A stretch of 34,082 bases of DNA from JADFNO01 sp965369945. GTDB taxonomy: Bacteria > Planctomycetota > Phycisphaerae > Phycisphaerales > SM1A02. A program made the position numbers and the translations under genes. Numbering within the stretch: position 1 is the stretch's first letter; each line of letters begins with the position of its first letter. Location: contig CBDUST010000008.1 of NCBI GenBank assembly GCA_965369945.1, positions 1 to 34,082 on the forward strand, written 5' to 3'. Positions 8,108 to 16,936 of this stretch are shown here, one piece after another. The notes beneath the pieces were generated by a model that was not told the origin of the DNA, did no database searches, and saw only the letters and a list, made by a program, of their open reading frames with translations.

Positions 8108-8935
8108 CTAGCGCCATTCCAGCACGGCATCGGACGCATTCCAGCGGGCCACCAACAATGTCCATGTTCCCGGCTGAGGATCAGCGGAGGCAAGGTAGCA
8201 TCGCAGCGGCCGTGCTGCCGTGCCGTCGTCAAACACCGGCATCTGTGCCCCAACGTCGCGTACCCGCCCGAACATCAGCACAGGACCGTCCGACGCGTCG
8301 CCAAGTGTGTAGCCGTGATCGAGGCCGAACCACCAGACGCCAGCGACCCACAGGACGATGGCGGCGGCGGCACGTACGGGTATCACCGGCTCGGACTCGC
8401 GGGCTTCACTTCGGCCACGCTTGAGACCGGCGACGGCCTGCAAGCCATGATACACAGACGGTTCTATCAGTCCTTCGGAGACCGCCCACTTGAACATCAA
8501 CTTGACCCGTCCGAGGTGCCGGTTGATGTAGGTGCGACAAGCGCCCTGGTCAATCATCTGCTGCCGTACAGTCTTGAGCGCCCTGGGGCCAAACTGGGCG
8601 GCGGCTGTGCTTCCGTACAGCGCTTTGACTGATCGGAGGGCGAGTCGAACGTTCTCAATCTCACTGGTGGGCGTACCGTCGGGCCTGCGGTAGTACGCCT
8701 TGGCATGTCGCCAGAAGCGGGCGCACAACTCGACAATGGTGATGTCGGACGGATCGACGGACAATTGGCGGTCGTTGGCAAGCCACTCGGCGATGAGCCG
8801 GTGATATCGCTCCTGAGTTTCCGGAAGGTCGAAACGGCCCAGGTAATGCCGTTGGCCATCCAGCTCGAGGAACCCTTGCCCACTGTCTTTGTGGTGTCTG
8901 AAAGAGGGGATGCGCTTTGGTTTCTTCGCGGTCAC
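8108..8935 (-). pseudogene. Tyrosine integrase lacking its catalytic domain, fused to an unrelated tail
   Basis: Residues 1 to about 190 are the N-terminal arm-binding and SAM-like core-binding domains of a phage-type integrase: a basic N-terminus, HHKDSGQGFLELDGQRHYLG, the FWRHAKAYYRRPDGTPTSE segment, then CRTYINRHLGRVKLMFKWAV and GLKRGRSEARESEPV. Where the catalytic domain with the R...HxxR...Y residues should begin (about 8365), the frame runs into one hydrophobic helix (AAAAIVLWVAGVWWFGL) and about 70 unrelated residues. Without Arg, His and Tyr it cannot recombine DNA. It may mark the integrase that once served a nearby element. Confidence 0.82.
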
Positions 8936-9239
8936 GGTAACGGCCTCCCATGATGCGAACCGGGTAGTACTACCCGATTCTGTCCTTGGGTTACGGCCGC
9001 TCCGCGATGCTCGCGGGTATCCGCAAATGGCGGATTCAGCAGGAGTTACGTCAAATAGCGGGGGCTCCTTTCCACGGTACGACTTTCTGTGCTAGCTAGC
9101 GCATACCCGTAGCAACCGAATTGGCTTTCGCGTGGCGCGGACGCTTCATTCCCACAACAGCTCAACTGGCCCAGCGGCCATCGATTAAGGGCGATGTTTG
9201 GGGCGTTTCTTCGGCTCGCTTCGGCGTCCCGTTCCTTCG
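8936..9239. other. Intergenic region upstream of broken integrase, holding the left island repeat
   Basis: No gene is supportable. The stretch contains the 26-bp repeat listed separately and, at about 9054-9062, TAGCGGGGG, which also occurs at the tRNA-Met acceptor end of the 23.4-kb and 31.6-kb repeats; nine bases may be chance. Confidence 0.4.
9077..9102 (+). repeat. Left copy of 26-bp direct repeat framing the defence block
   Basis: The core GTACGACTTTCTGTGCT is identical to 23242-23258. The next nine bases differ at two positions (AGCTAGCGC here, CACTAGCGC there). It lies between the broken integrase and the first gene of the block, as an attachment site or target duplication would. Confidence 0.7.
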
Positions 9240-10490
9240 TCAATTGGCAGGCGTAACGTGTGGCTGTGAGCCGAGTTTCTTCTCAACCTCGTATAGGTAT
9301 GCTACCTCACTATTCGGTCCCCGCTTTACATCGTCAATATCGAGCGACGCATCGGCGACAGTTACGGTTGTCTTATCTCCAATCACGGCTTCTGCCGCTA
9401 GCAGACTCCATAAAGGTTGCTTCTTCAGGAATGACAGAGCCTCCGCGGCTGTAGTCTCACCTAAAATGACTCGTGCATCCAACATGCCAGATATGTGACC
9501 TAGCACCGATTGTATGCCGTGCTTTCTCAATGACCATCGGTACATGTCTAGCCTACGAGCGATCTCGTCTGCGATGAATGCCTGAGATTTGCCGATCATC
9601 TCATCGTCAAGCCACCGAATAAGCCTCCTGTATTGTACTCGTGCTTCTTCATCCTTACGGAATTCAATAACTTGCCCCCATTGCAACGCGCTCTCATCGA
9701 CAATGTTTAGGTGCGATATAGTCAGTGCAATTGTATCATAGCCACCTTCGCGGTATGCAGCATTCATGTTCACTGGTGAGTTGTAGATCGGCGTAGCCAA
9801 CACTTTGCATTCCTGCCACAGGCTCTCGCAGTTCAGCCTTATGTATGCATTCTGAACGGCACCACCAATCAACGCGTTGAGCGTGGGGTCGTCTGACTCT
9901 TCCCTTCCTTTCTGAGCGGCACCACCAATCAACGCGCTGAGCATCATGTCTTCTGATTCTTTCCCTCCTTCAACATTCCGTACAGCGACTTTGCGCAAGA
10001 GAGCACCAAAATACCGAAGACCGTCGTTCTTGATGGGAGTAACCATTTCCTCCCGGAAGTCCTTAAAGTATCCCTCGTCTCCTATTACGATCCCTAGCAT
10101 CATGAGGATAACACTTAGGAATTCTTGGCCTGCATAGGTTTGCGTGGGTGGAATTGCTTCGATGGCTGGCGGAAGCTCAGCACCTCCTCCGATACATACA
10201 ATACGGTCGTAGCACAGAGCGGCGGTCTTAGGAATCGTCGCCACGACAGCAACGGATTCGTCAGCTGCAGGTGGATTGGGGTTCTTCTTCCTCGCATTCC
10301 AAGCCACTCTTAGTACGATCTCGGTTAGGGGCGATTCGTGCTTGGCGATATTGTCGCCCATTAGGGAATATAGCCGACGTTCGTGGGGCGTCAGTAACTT
10401 CTCGTCAATCCGGCTCGACTTATCGTCAATGTGAGTCGCTCGGGATTTACCGACTAGATAGCGAAACAGTTTGGCGAGAAGCGCTCTCAT
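9240..10490 (-). CDS. Hypothetical protein, partner of HEPN-motif protein
   Basis: 416 aa; family not recognised. The protein is soluble with a basic N-terminus. It has a hydrophobic core around EFLSVILMMLGIVIGDEGYF, a central duplicated segment (residues 174-213, two 20-residue units each containing ALIGGA), and a long charged, probably helical C-terminal half from about residue 265, including RRLIRWLDDEMIGKSQAFIADEIARRL (residues given only as a landmark in part) and LRKHGIQSVLG. It lies 52 bp downstream of the HEPN-motif gene on the same strand, so the two probably form an operon. If the first gene is a HEPN RNase toxin this could be its neutraliser or sensor, but the sequence does not show that. 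Confidence 0.7.
   Translation of the reverse strand: MRALLAKLFRYLVGKSRATHIDDKSSRIDEKLLTPHERRLYSLMGDNIAKHESPLTEIVLRVAWNARKKNPNPPAADESVAVVATIPKTAALCYDRIVCIGGGAELPPAIEAIPPTQTYAGQEFLSVILMMLGIVIGDEGYFKDFREEMVTPIKNDGLRYFGALLRKVAVRNVEGGKESEDMMLSALIGGAAQKGREESDDPTLNALIGGAVQNAYIRLNCESLWQECKVLATPIYNSPVNMNAAYREGGYDTIALTISHLNIVDESALQWGQVIEFRKDEEARVQYRRLIRWLDDEMIGKSQAFIADEIARRLDMYRWSLRKHGIQSVLGHISGMLDARVILGETTAAEALSFLKKQPLWSLLAAEAVIGDKTTVTVADASLDIDDVKRGPNSEVAYLYEVEKKLGSQPHVTPAN
9851..9970 (-). repeat. 60-bp in-frame tandem duplication
   Basis: Positions 9851-9910 and 9911-9970 are two copies with about ten mismatches; both contain GCACCACCAATCAACGCG. The unit is a multiple of three, so it adds 20 residues without a frameshift. 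It encodes the ALIGGA(A/V)Q repeat of the 416-aa protein. Confidence 0.85.
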
Positions 10491-10542
10491 AGTGGAGCGG
10501 CTAGGAAGTCGAGCGCTATGCGGGCCTGGATGGCTTTCGTCG

Positions 10543-11142
10543 TCAGCTTCGATACCATTCGAGGAATCCCGTCAGGCCGTCGTTGGGATGACGCCGACGC
10601 ATACTCTTTGTAGTGCCAGACAGAATTCCGCAAAGGAGAAGTGTGAGGTCTTCGATCATCTCAAGGCGCCGATTCAGCGGCTTTTCTCGCGCCGTATTCC
10701 AGATGTCCATAATGCGCCGAATGGGTTCCAAGTCGGCGTCGGTTGGATTGTAGTGGATATTATGAACTAGTTTGTTGCGGACGCTATTAAGGCATTTGAC
10801 GGCATCCGTGAATTGAAATAGCGCTGATTGAGGATGGGCAGCAAGGTCCAGCTTTTGAGCGAATGTCAAACGCACGTTCGGCAAGCCCGGCATCGCTGGG
10901 AACCCCGCTGCAAGGTAATCATCGAGGAAATGCTCAACAATCAGATGGCATGTAAGGAAACGACCGACGAAATTGTCGTCGCGTGAACGTAGCGCTCGAA
11001 ACTCAGCGTTGAACTCGGCAAGCTCCCGCTCGATATGGGGAGCTTCCGTTAGCATCTTCTTGAACAACGGAGATTTCGCGAATGCTTCAACGTCCGTCAC
11101 TGGCAATTCCGAAAAAGGGGTTCCTCGATTGCTCAGCAGCAT
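10543..11142 (-). CDS. HEPN-motif protein, candidate RNase
   Basis: 199 aa, all-helical in appearance, with SVRNKLVHNIH placing Arg122-x4-His127, the signature of HEPN RNases (R-x4-6-H, often with Asn or Asp after the Arg). The preceding helix VGRFLTCHLIVEHFLDDYLAAG and the N-terminal charged helices fit the HEPN fold. HEPN proteins with an intact motif often act as ribonuclease toxins in toxin-antitoxin and abortive-infection systems. Here the motif is complete, so activity is plausible. The gene is the first of a two-gene minus-strand unit and is divergent from the large SIR2 gene across a 381-bp spacer. Confidence 0.7.
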   Translation of the reverse strand: MLLSNRGTPFSELPVTDVEAFAKSPLFKKMLTEAPHIERELAEFNAEFRALRSRDDNFVGRFLTCHLIVEHFLDDYLAAGFPAMPGLPNVRLTFAQKLDLAAHPQSALFQFTDAVKCLNSVRNKLVHNIHYNPTDADLEPIRRIMDIWNTAREKPLNRRLEMIEDLTLLLCGILSGTTKSMRRRHPNDGLTGFLEWYRS

Positions 11143-11523
11143 TCATGGACTGGTCGCCATAGTCATCGATGCCCACCCGTTGGGCAGGTTCCACGGTAGC
11201 CTGATAGAGATCGTCCGGGCTGTCAAGTCGGACGTGGACAGCAGTAACGTTTTGCGCCTATCTGTCTCGACGACATAGCCTCGTTGAGATCGCGCCCCTT
11301 CGAAATACGGATTCGACCAGATCTCGATCTGATGAGAAGAATCCTAGGAGCTGGAGAAGGTCCGAACTCTAGCGCGGATTGAGATCCCGCGTGGTCGATC
11401 CCAGGGGGCGCGGAGACCATTACTGTCCGAGTTCTGTTGGCACTGTGGCAGACTACACCTGATCGCCTCAATCAACGATAATCTGGTGCCGCCGACCAGC
11501 CGTATGGATGCGACGGAGAAGCA
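11143..11523. promoter_or_regulatory. Divergent intergenic region between HEPN unit and SIR2 gene
   Basis: These 381 bases hold no credible gene and must contain the start signals of both flanking units. I cannot name a confident -35/-10 pair. GGAG at 11515-11518, five bases before the SIR2 ATG, is the ribosome site. Confidence 0.45.
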
Positions 11524-14500
11524 ATGCCGCGACCAGTCGAAGTCATACAACCTGATCCTGAGCTCGCGCAACTTGCCGAAGCGATCGCCACGGGGAATGC
11601 TCTAGCCTTTGTCGGCGCTGGAAGTAGCAAGCGCGTCGGTTACCCATCGTGGCCGGCGCTTCTCGATCATCTTCAGGGCCTTGCGATCAAAGCCAACCCC
11701 GCCGAGGCTGCGGGGCTTCAAGCGATTCGTACAGCAGACGGACTACTGCGAGCGCAAAAATATAAGCAGATACTGGGTGAAGTGGATTTCCGAGACGAGG
11801 TTGCTCGTCTGTTCGGCACGGTAACACCACAACACGATGATTTTCACGAGGGCATCATTCGCTTGCCATTTCGCCACGTTTTGACCTCCAATTACGATGG
11901 AGTGTTGGAGTCGGCGCATTTCGGTGCCAAAGGCGAAACTGCAAAATCGTTCGATCTTGACCAATGGGAAGAAAGCTCCGAGTTCTTGACATCTCTCAAC
12001 AATCCGGGATTCAAACGCAGGTATCTTCACATTCATGGCTCTGCTTCTCGGCCAGAGTCGATTATTCTCGCGAAGGATGATTACGACAATCGGTATATTA
12101 ATGAAACGAGAACCGTCGACTTCCTAAAGATTCTGCTCACGACGCAACGCGTTGTGTTCATTGGTTTCAGCCTAACCGATGCCTACTTCATGTACATTCT
12201 TAATTGGTTTGGGGCTCAATTGCGTCTTAGCAGCCCACGACACTTCGCCATCCTCCCGCAGCCAGACGTGATCGAGATTGCCGCGACTCGTGCCGAGCTC
12301 CGCGCAAAGTACATAGAACCAATCTTCTACGATCCGGCTGATGACCATGCTGCACTACCCATCCTGATCGAGCAACTCTTGGAGGCGGCCGAATTAACAG
12401 ACGACGCTACCGACAAAGCACTGATGGTAGATTCGGTTAGCACGTTAGTTGGTGAGTTGCTAGCGGACCAACCCGAAGCACGGGACGCTGCGCTCCAACG
12501 GATCCCTGCAGCTCTGGCTGGACAAGTTGGGGGTCTCCGTATCATTGAGGAGCCACTGACCGATCCGGCCAACGAAGTTGATGCTGAGATTGACGCCATA
12601 TTCAAATATGTCGATCAAGGTTTCCCCGATGTGGCAATCGAACAGTATGTGGCTATTCAGCATAAATACGCAGGATCTCTAACTCCACGGCTTCAATACA
12701 GGCTCGAGGCCAATATCGGAACCGCACTCTTCGCAAGCGGCGATGACCAGGGCGCTGCCGACAGTTACTTGCAAGCGACGGCCATATACCAAGAGTCGTC
12801 CGCTGCTCGTGGCATAGAGGTTCTTGGCCACTACCTGCGCGGTGACACCGTCAAGGCGCACGAACTCGCGTTATCGCTGTGTGATGACGATCCGGAATTT
12901 GGTCGCGGTCAATCACTAAGAGTCCGGAGTACACCGGACGATGTTCCGTTCGCTAAAGTTGAAGACTCTGTACCAGAGTCTATTCGTGGCGATGCTGAAG
13001 TCGCTCTTGCACTAGCGGATGTAGCTTCCCGCCGATCTGAGCATGTGTTGCAAGAGAAGTACGCTCGACTCGCCCTTGAAGCGTCAGCAGAATGGACAGA
13101 TGCGATGAGCGCTTTGGCTGCGGCGTTACTCGAATCAGAGAAAAGGACCGCTGACATCGTTATTGAGCAAGGCCTAGTGCCGCTCGATGCTGAACGCGTA
13201 GAAGAAGCAGAGCAGCTTCTTACGCGCGCGATCGATTTAATTCCGGCGACTGATCCGATGAATCGACTCGCGGGGCTTCATTTCAATCGTGGGATGGCGC
13301 GCCGGCTGCTCGGCAATCGTACTGATGCAAAGCTCGATACGCTGAGAGCAAGCCATTTAAGCCCCGAAGAACCGGAGATCGCGATGGCGGTGGCCGTCGG
13401 TGCCGAAACCAACGACGAGATCGATCGTGCTATCAGTCTGCTCGATGATCTGGACGCCACGCCAGAATATATCGTCCGAGTTCAGTTTCTTCAGGCTTGG
13501 CTACTTGATAGACGTGAAGAGCCTGGCGATGTTGATCGAGCGATTCAGATCCTCGAAGAACTGGTCCGCCAGCTTGATCAAGTAGAGCCTGCGCAATACC
13601 GCTTTGACGTTGTAGGTCTCGCCATTCGATTGATGATCAAACATGGCCGTGTAGAGAATGCCGGAGAACTGATCACCACCATTCCCACCGGATCAATGCA
13701 CGCAGCGTTGATCGAAGTTAGTCAAGGTAGGGTTGCGCAACAGGCTAGCGATCCTGAACCAGCATGTGAGCATTCTCGTCGTGCCGCCGAACTCCTTGAC
13801 GAGGAGAACTCATGGTTGGACCGGCGCGAGGTGGCGAACTTGGCACAGGACCTAGGCCTTTTCCAAGAAGCATTTGCCATTTGGCGAAACCTCCTGACGG
13901 CTGTGCGATGGAACGAAGACGTCATGTCGCTCTTGCGCTGTGCGTATTTCGCAGGTGAGGAGAAGTTTATTCTAGACTTTTGTGAATCAGCTCGCGCAAA
14001 CGGCGTTCGAGAGCAAGCGTTGCTTGAGTTGGAAGTAGAAACCCTTTTGCGCTGGAGGGAGCTGGATCGAGCAGTCGCACGTTTGCAGGAATGGCTCGAA
14101 CATAACCCTGAGGACAAGGATGTTCGCCTGACTCTATCGCTTGTCGCTATCCAGGCTGGACTACCAGAATTGCTTGAGGGCGACCCGAGACGGTTGCCAT
14201 CCGTCGAGGAGGTTAAGACGGCAGCCCGCGGCGCTGTCTGTGCCGACGTACTACGTCGTAGTGAGCGACCCGAAGCAGGGGTGCGATACGCTTATTCTCT
14301 CTATCGACGGTTTCCTGATGAGTCGGTGTCTCAAGTTGCCCTTGTTAGGTCAGTGCTTGACCCCACAGCACCTCCGATAAAGCTAGAGGATCCTTCAACG
14401 GCGGGAGCGGATGCCGCTGTACTTGTTGAGCGAGACGGAGATGCTGCGCGCTGGATTGTCGTGGAGACCGAAGGCGCGCCGAGCGCAGCGCGAAATGAAT

Positions 14501-15876
14501 ACAGCCCCGCACATGCCTTGGCAGTGGCCATTGCCGGAACGGTACCTGGCGACACGGTCCAATACCAAGGACGCGAATACAGAATCGGTGCTATTGAGAA
14601 CAAAGTGCTGCATCGGGTGCACCAGATTATGGAGCGCTTCGAGGAAGATTTTCCTCAAACGCCATTCCTGCGACGGTTCAGGTTGCCAGAGGGCGTGTCT
14701 GAGGATGCTCCTACTTCGGAGAAACTGGGCGAGATTTGGGACCAACTTCAGAGCTTCGACGAGCAGCGGCGTCTAACTGAGGATCTCTACCGTGAGCATC
14801 TGATGCCGCTGGCCATGATCGCAGAGAGGCTTGGGCGATCGGTGCTGGATACAGTACGGCACTTTGCGGCGAGTCCCACGCTCGACATCCGCGCGTCTCT
14901 GGGCGACAGCAACACATGGAATGTGGCAGTAGAATCTTGCGGTCGCGGCACCGAAGTGGTACTTGATGCTGTTGGGCTCGCAACGGTACAGATGCTTGGA
15001 CTCCATGAGCATCTCGCGGAGATGGGTTTGCAACTAGTTGTACCGCGGTCTGTTCTGGATGAACTGCGCAATGCCTCACTAAACGCTGCGGGCGGTAAGC
15101 AACGGGGATATATGGGAGTTGTGAATGGACGTTTCTTCATCGAGGAAGTTACTCCGGAGCAAATTGCAGCCGAAGTAGAACGCCTTGAGTCCCTAGTCGG
15201 CTTCATTCAATCGGAATGCGAGGTAGTTGGGGGCGCGGCTCTCCTCGCCGTGGCAGAACCCCTAAGAACGGACTTGTGCAAAGTAGCGGGCATTGCTTGT
15301 GCGGATGCAATTGCCATTGCGAAGGAGCGGGCGGCACTCCTGTGGACCGACGATGTTGCGATCGCCGGACTGGCTGCTCAGCAAGAGCTTCAAGTCCGGT
15401 CAGCGTGGACTCAGACAATTCTTGTTCGGGCGGTCAAGGACGGCGCGATATCAATTGACACATACACACGGTGTCTTGCACAGCTGATTGTCGCTCGCTA
15501 CTGGTTCACTCGGATCGCAAGCCAAGATATTGTCGCGCTGCTGAAGCAGGCCAAGTGGAAGGCCGACAGCCCAGTGGGTAAGGCCATAGCCGACTTGATC
15601 GGGAAGGTTGGCATAGCCGGAACTCATAACGAACTGATATCGATGGCCGGTTTGGCTCTGTTGTGGTTCACTGCTCCGGACGAGCGAGTCGGACGGCAGG
15701 TCGTGATCGGACTCCTGGAGAGGATTCAACCTCCTGCTGCGCGTTTCCATCTTGCACGCCGGATCTATCGAGCACACGGCCTACCGGTCGACCGACTGAA
15801 GCTACGGCGACTGAAGCGAATGCTTCGTCACTGGCGCTCGGGTGATGGCCCATTCAAACCTCGGTTTGTTCGCTGA
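11524..15876 (+). CDS. Giant SIR2-TPR-GreAB-C-PIN conflict protein
   Basis: 1450 aa with a clear ribosome site. Residues about 20-290 are a SIR2_2-type NAD-binding domain: AFVGAGSS (28-35), TSNYD (121-125), catalytic-type His in HIHGS (169-173) and FIGFSLTD (212-219). Residues about 370-880 are Ala/Leu-rich helical repeats of TPR type. Residues 970-1030 resemble the C-terminal domain of GreA/GreB: EYSPAHALAVAIAGTVPGDT (992 on) followed by YQGREYRIG. The C-terminus is PIN-like, with acidic residues D1148, E1180, D1261 and D1276/D1277 in the expected order. Bacterial SIR2 domains of this branch degrade NAD in phage defence, and PIN domains cut RNA, so two effectors may be joined to one TPR sensor. 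The domain calls are from reading alone. Confidence 0.85.
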   Translation: MPRPVEVIQPDPELAQLAEAIATGNALAFVGAGSSKRVGYPSWPALLDHLQGLAIKANPAEAAGLQAIRTADGLLRAQKYKQILGEVDFRDEVARLFGTVTPQHDDFHEGIIRLPFRHVLTSNYDGVLESAHFGAKGETAKSFDLDQWEESSEFLTSLNNPGFKRRYLHIHGSASRPESIILAKDDYDNRYINETRTVDFLKILLTTQRVVFIGFSLTDAYFMYILNWFGAQLRLSSPRHFAILPQPDVIEIAATRAELRAKYIEPIFYDPADDHAALPILIEQLLEAAELTDDATDKALMVDSVSTLVGELLADQPEARDAALQRIPAALAGQVGGLRIIEEPLTDPANEVDAEIDAIFKYVDQGFPDVAIEQYVAIQHKYAGSLTPRLQYRLEANIGTALFASGDDQGAADSYLQATAIYQESSAARGIEVLGHYLRGDTVKAHELALSLCDDDPEFGRGQSLRVRSTPDDVPFAKVEDSVPESIRGDAEVALALADVASRRSEHVLQEKYARLALEASAEWTDAMSALAAALLESEKRTADIVIEQGLVPLDAERVEEAEQLLTRAIDLIPATDPMNRLAGLHFNRGMARRLLGNRTDAKLDTLRASHLSPEEPEIAMAVAVGAETNDEIDRAISLLDDLDATPEYIVRVQFLQAWLLDRREEPGDVDRAIQILEELVRQLDQVEPAQYRFDVVGLAIRLMIKHGRVENAGELITTIPTGSMHAALIEVSQGRVAQQASDPEPACEHSRRAAELLDEENSWLDRREVANLAQDLGLFQEAFAIWRNLLTAVRWNEDVMSLLRCAYFAGEEKFILDFCESARANGVREQALLELEVETLLRWRELDRAVARLQEWLEHNPEDKDVRLTLSLVAIQAGLPELLEGDPRRLPSVEEVKTAARGAVCADVLRRSERPEAGVRYAYSLYRRFPDESVSQVALVRSVLDPTAPPIKLEDPSTAGADAAVLVERDGDAARWIVVETEGAPSAARNEYSPAHALAVAIAGTVPGDTVQYQGREYRIGAIENKVLHRVHQIMERFEEDFPQTPFLRRFRLPEGVSEDAPTSEKLGEIWDQLQSFDEQRRLTEDLYREHLMPLAMIAERLGRSVLDTVRHFAASPTLDIRASLGDSNTWNVAVESCGRGTEVVLDAVGLATVQMLGLHEHLAEMGLQLVVPRSVLDELRNASLNAAGGKQRGYMGVVNGRFFIEEVTPEQIAAEVERLESLVGFIQSECEVVGGAALLAVAEPLRTDLCKVAGIACADAIAIAKERAALLWTDDVAIAGLAAQQELQVRSAWTQTILVRAVKDGAISIDTYTRCLAQLIVARYWFTRIASQDIVALLKQAKWKADSPVGKAIADLIGKVGIAGTHNELISMAGLALLWFTAPDERVGRQVVIGLLERIQPPAARFHLARRIYRAHGLPVDRLKLRRLKRMLRHWRSGDGPFKPRFVR

Positions 15877-15920
15877 CGTGCAAACTGCCGATCAGCACAT
15901 CCCACCAAGTTGGTTCCGAC

Positions 15921-16109
15921 ATGCAAGACCTTACGGCTAAGTTGAGGGCCGATGGTCAGTTACCCCCGCAGCTGGTCATGGACGGTTTGAGGGAATACGA
16001 GGAAGCTGGGGAGCTATCCCAGGATCCGCGTGTTCGTCACATCGTCGTGGGAATCGTGGAGTTCCTGAAGGCAACTGACGACGTAATGACAACAGCTGAC
16101 GATTCCTAG
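15921..16109 (+). CDS. Small acidic hypothetical protein (62 aa)
   Basis: 62 aa, acidic and probably helical, 44 bp after the SIR2 gene on the same strand and ending four bases before the convergent Abi-like gene. The translation has balanced composition, unlike the Arg/Ser-rich shadow frames nearby, but there is no good ribosome site. It could be a small partner of the SIR2 protein. Confidence 0.4.
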   Translation: MQDLTAKLRADGQLPPQLVMDGLREYEEAGELSQDPRVRHIVVGIVEFLKATDDVMTTADDS

Positions 16110-16113
16110 ACGC

Positions 16114-16899
16114 TTATGTTCGTGTGTTCCATCTACGAATCAAGAACCAGCACATCGAGAACGCTAGGCTGCGCCCGAGCCAAGCCATTTCCTCTTCATC
16201 GACATCAACTGGACGATGTGCGCCAACACTGATGAAGGTGTAGACACCGGCCAATCCCTTCTCTTCCTGTCTGGTCACGAATTGTTGCCTCCGCAGATGC
16301 TCTAGAATCTCTCCCCATCGCTCGTGGTCGAAATCGTCGTCGTTTCCATCAGACTGCAGATTGCTCGCAATTGCATCGGCCAAATGATGGAGAGCTACTC
16401 TCGCATGTGTAAGACAGGCGTTGTAGTCGGGAGGTGAACGTCTGAATGATTCGCCCGAGCCCCTGATTTCCCCCGCTATCGCCTCGGTTCCAGACAGGCT
16501 GGCAGTTTGAAGCTCTCGCGTTAGATCATCTTCGGTTGATCGCTCCTCCCCAATGGTGGGTTCGATCGGGACAACACCATCTCCGTTGATTCCGTAGCCA
16601 TCAAGTCGAAGGCAGAGAATCAGGTCGTCCCATCGCAGATCATGACGATATCGCGGGGTAATCCTGGAACGAATATCGGGAAGGGTTCGAATCATCTCCG
16701 CAAGGAGTTCCTGCAACGGCTGTCCATCGGCAGCTTCCAGGTCAATGCGTATGACTTCCGCAGGCGGGCCGGGCGAATACCGGTTCCATTCATGCGTATC
16801 GATCGTGATCCCGTGCTTTACGAAAAGTTCCCGGACAAATGGAGCATAATGCAAACCTAAATATTGTGAGAGGGAAATTAGAGTTCGTGTTGAGAACAT
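16114..16899 (-). CDS. Abortive-infection-like protein with helical C-terminal domain
   Basis: 261 aa. The N-terminal half has EVIRIDLEAADGQPLQELLA and a charged low-complexity linker. From about residue 150 the text resembles the Abi-C/HEPN-like domains of accessory proteins: ESFRRSPPDYNACLTHARVA, then WGEILEHLRRQQFVTRQEEKG, GVYTFISVGAHRPV and a C-terminal FSMCWFLIRRW. No canonical R-x4-6-H motif is seen, so if it is a HEPN relative it is probably non-catalytic or uses other residues. It lies 37 bp downstream of the restriction-like gene on the same strand, so the two are probably co-transcribed. Confidence 0.65.
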   Translation of the reverse strand: MFSTRTLISLSQYLGLHYAPFVRELFVKHGITIDTHEWNRYSPGPPAEVIRIDLEAADGQPLQELLAEMIRTLPDIRSRITPRYRHDLRWDDLILCLRLDGYGINGDGVVPIEPTIGEERSTEDDLTRELQTASLSGTEAIAGEIRGSGESFRRSPPDYNACLTHARVALHHLADAIASNLQSDGNDDDFDHERWGEILEHLRRQQFVTRQEEKGLAGVYTFISVGAHRPVDVDEEEMAWLGRSLAFSMCWFLIRRWNTRT

Positions 16900-16936
16900 T
16901 GCGTGCGGTTCCTCTTCCGACGACGACTTCCCGGCA

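Noticed and set aside
7617..8111. Plus-strand frame of 164 residues overlapping the zinc-ribbon gene
   Set aside because: The overlapping 70-aa gene has the Cys motifs and ribosome site; the longer frame is Arg/Pro/Ser-rich shadow text.
11524..12340. SIR2 N-terminal domain as ThsA of a Thoeris system with the TIR-like protein
   Set aside because: The two genes are 18 kb apart, in different repeat-bounded blocks, and the SIR2 protein has TPR, Gre-like and PIN parts instead of the ThsA SLOG or membrane domain.
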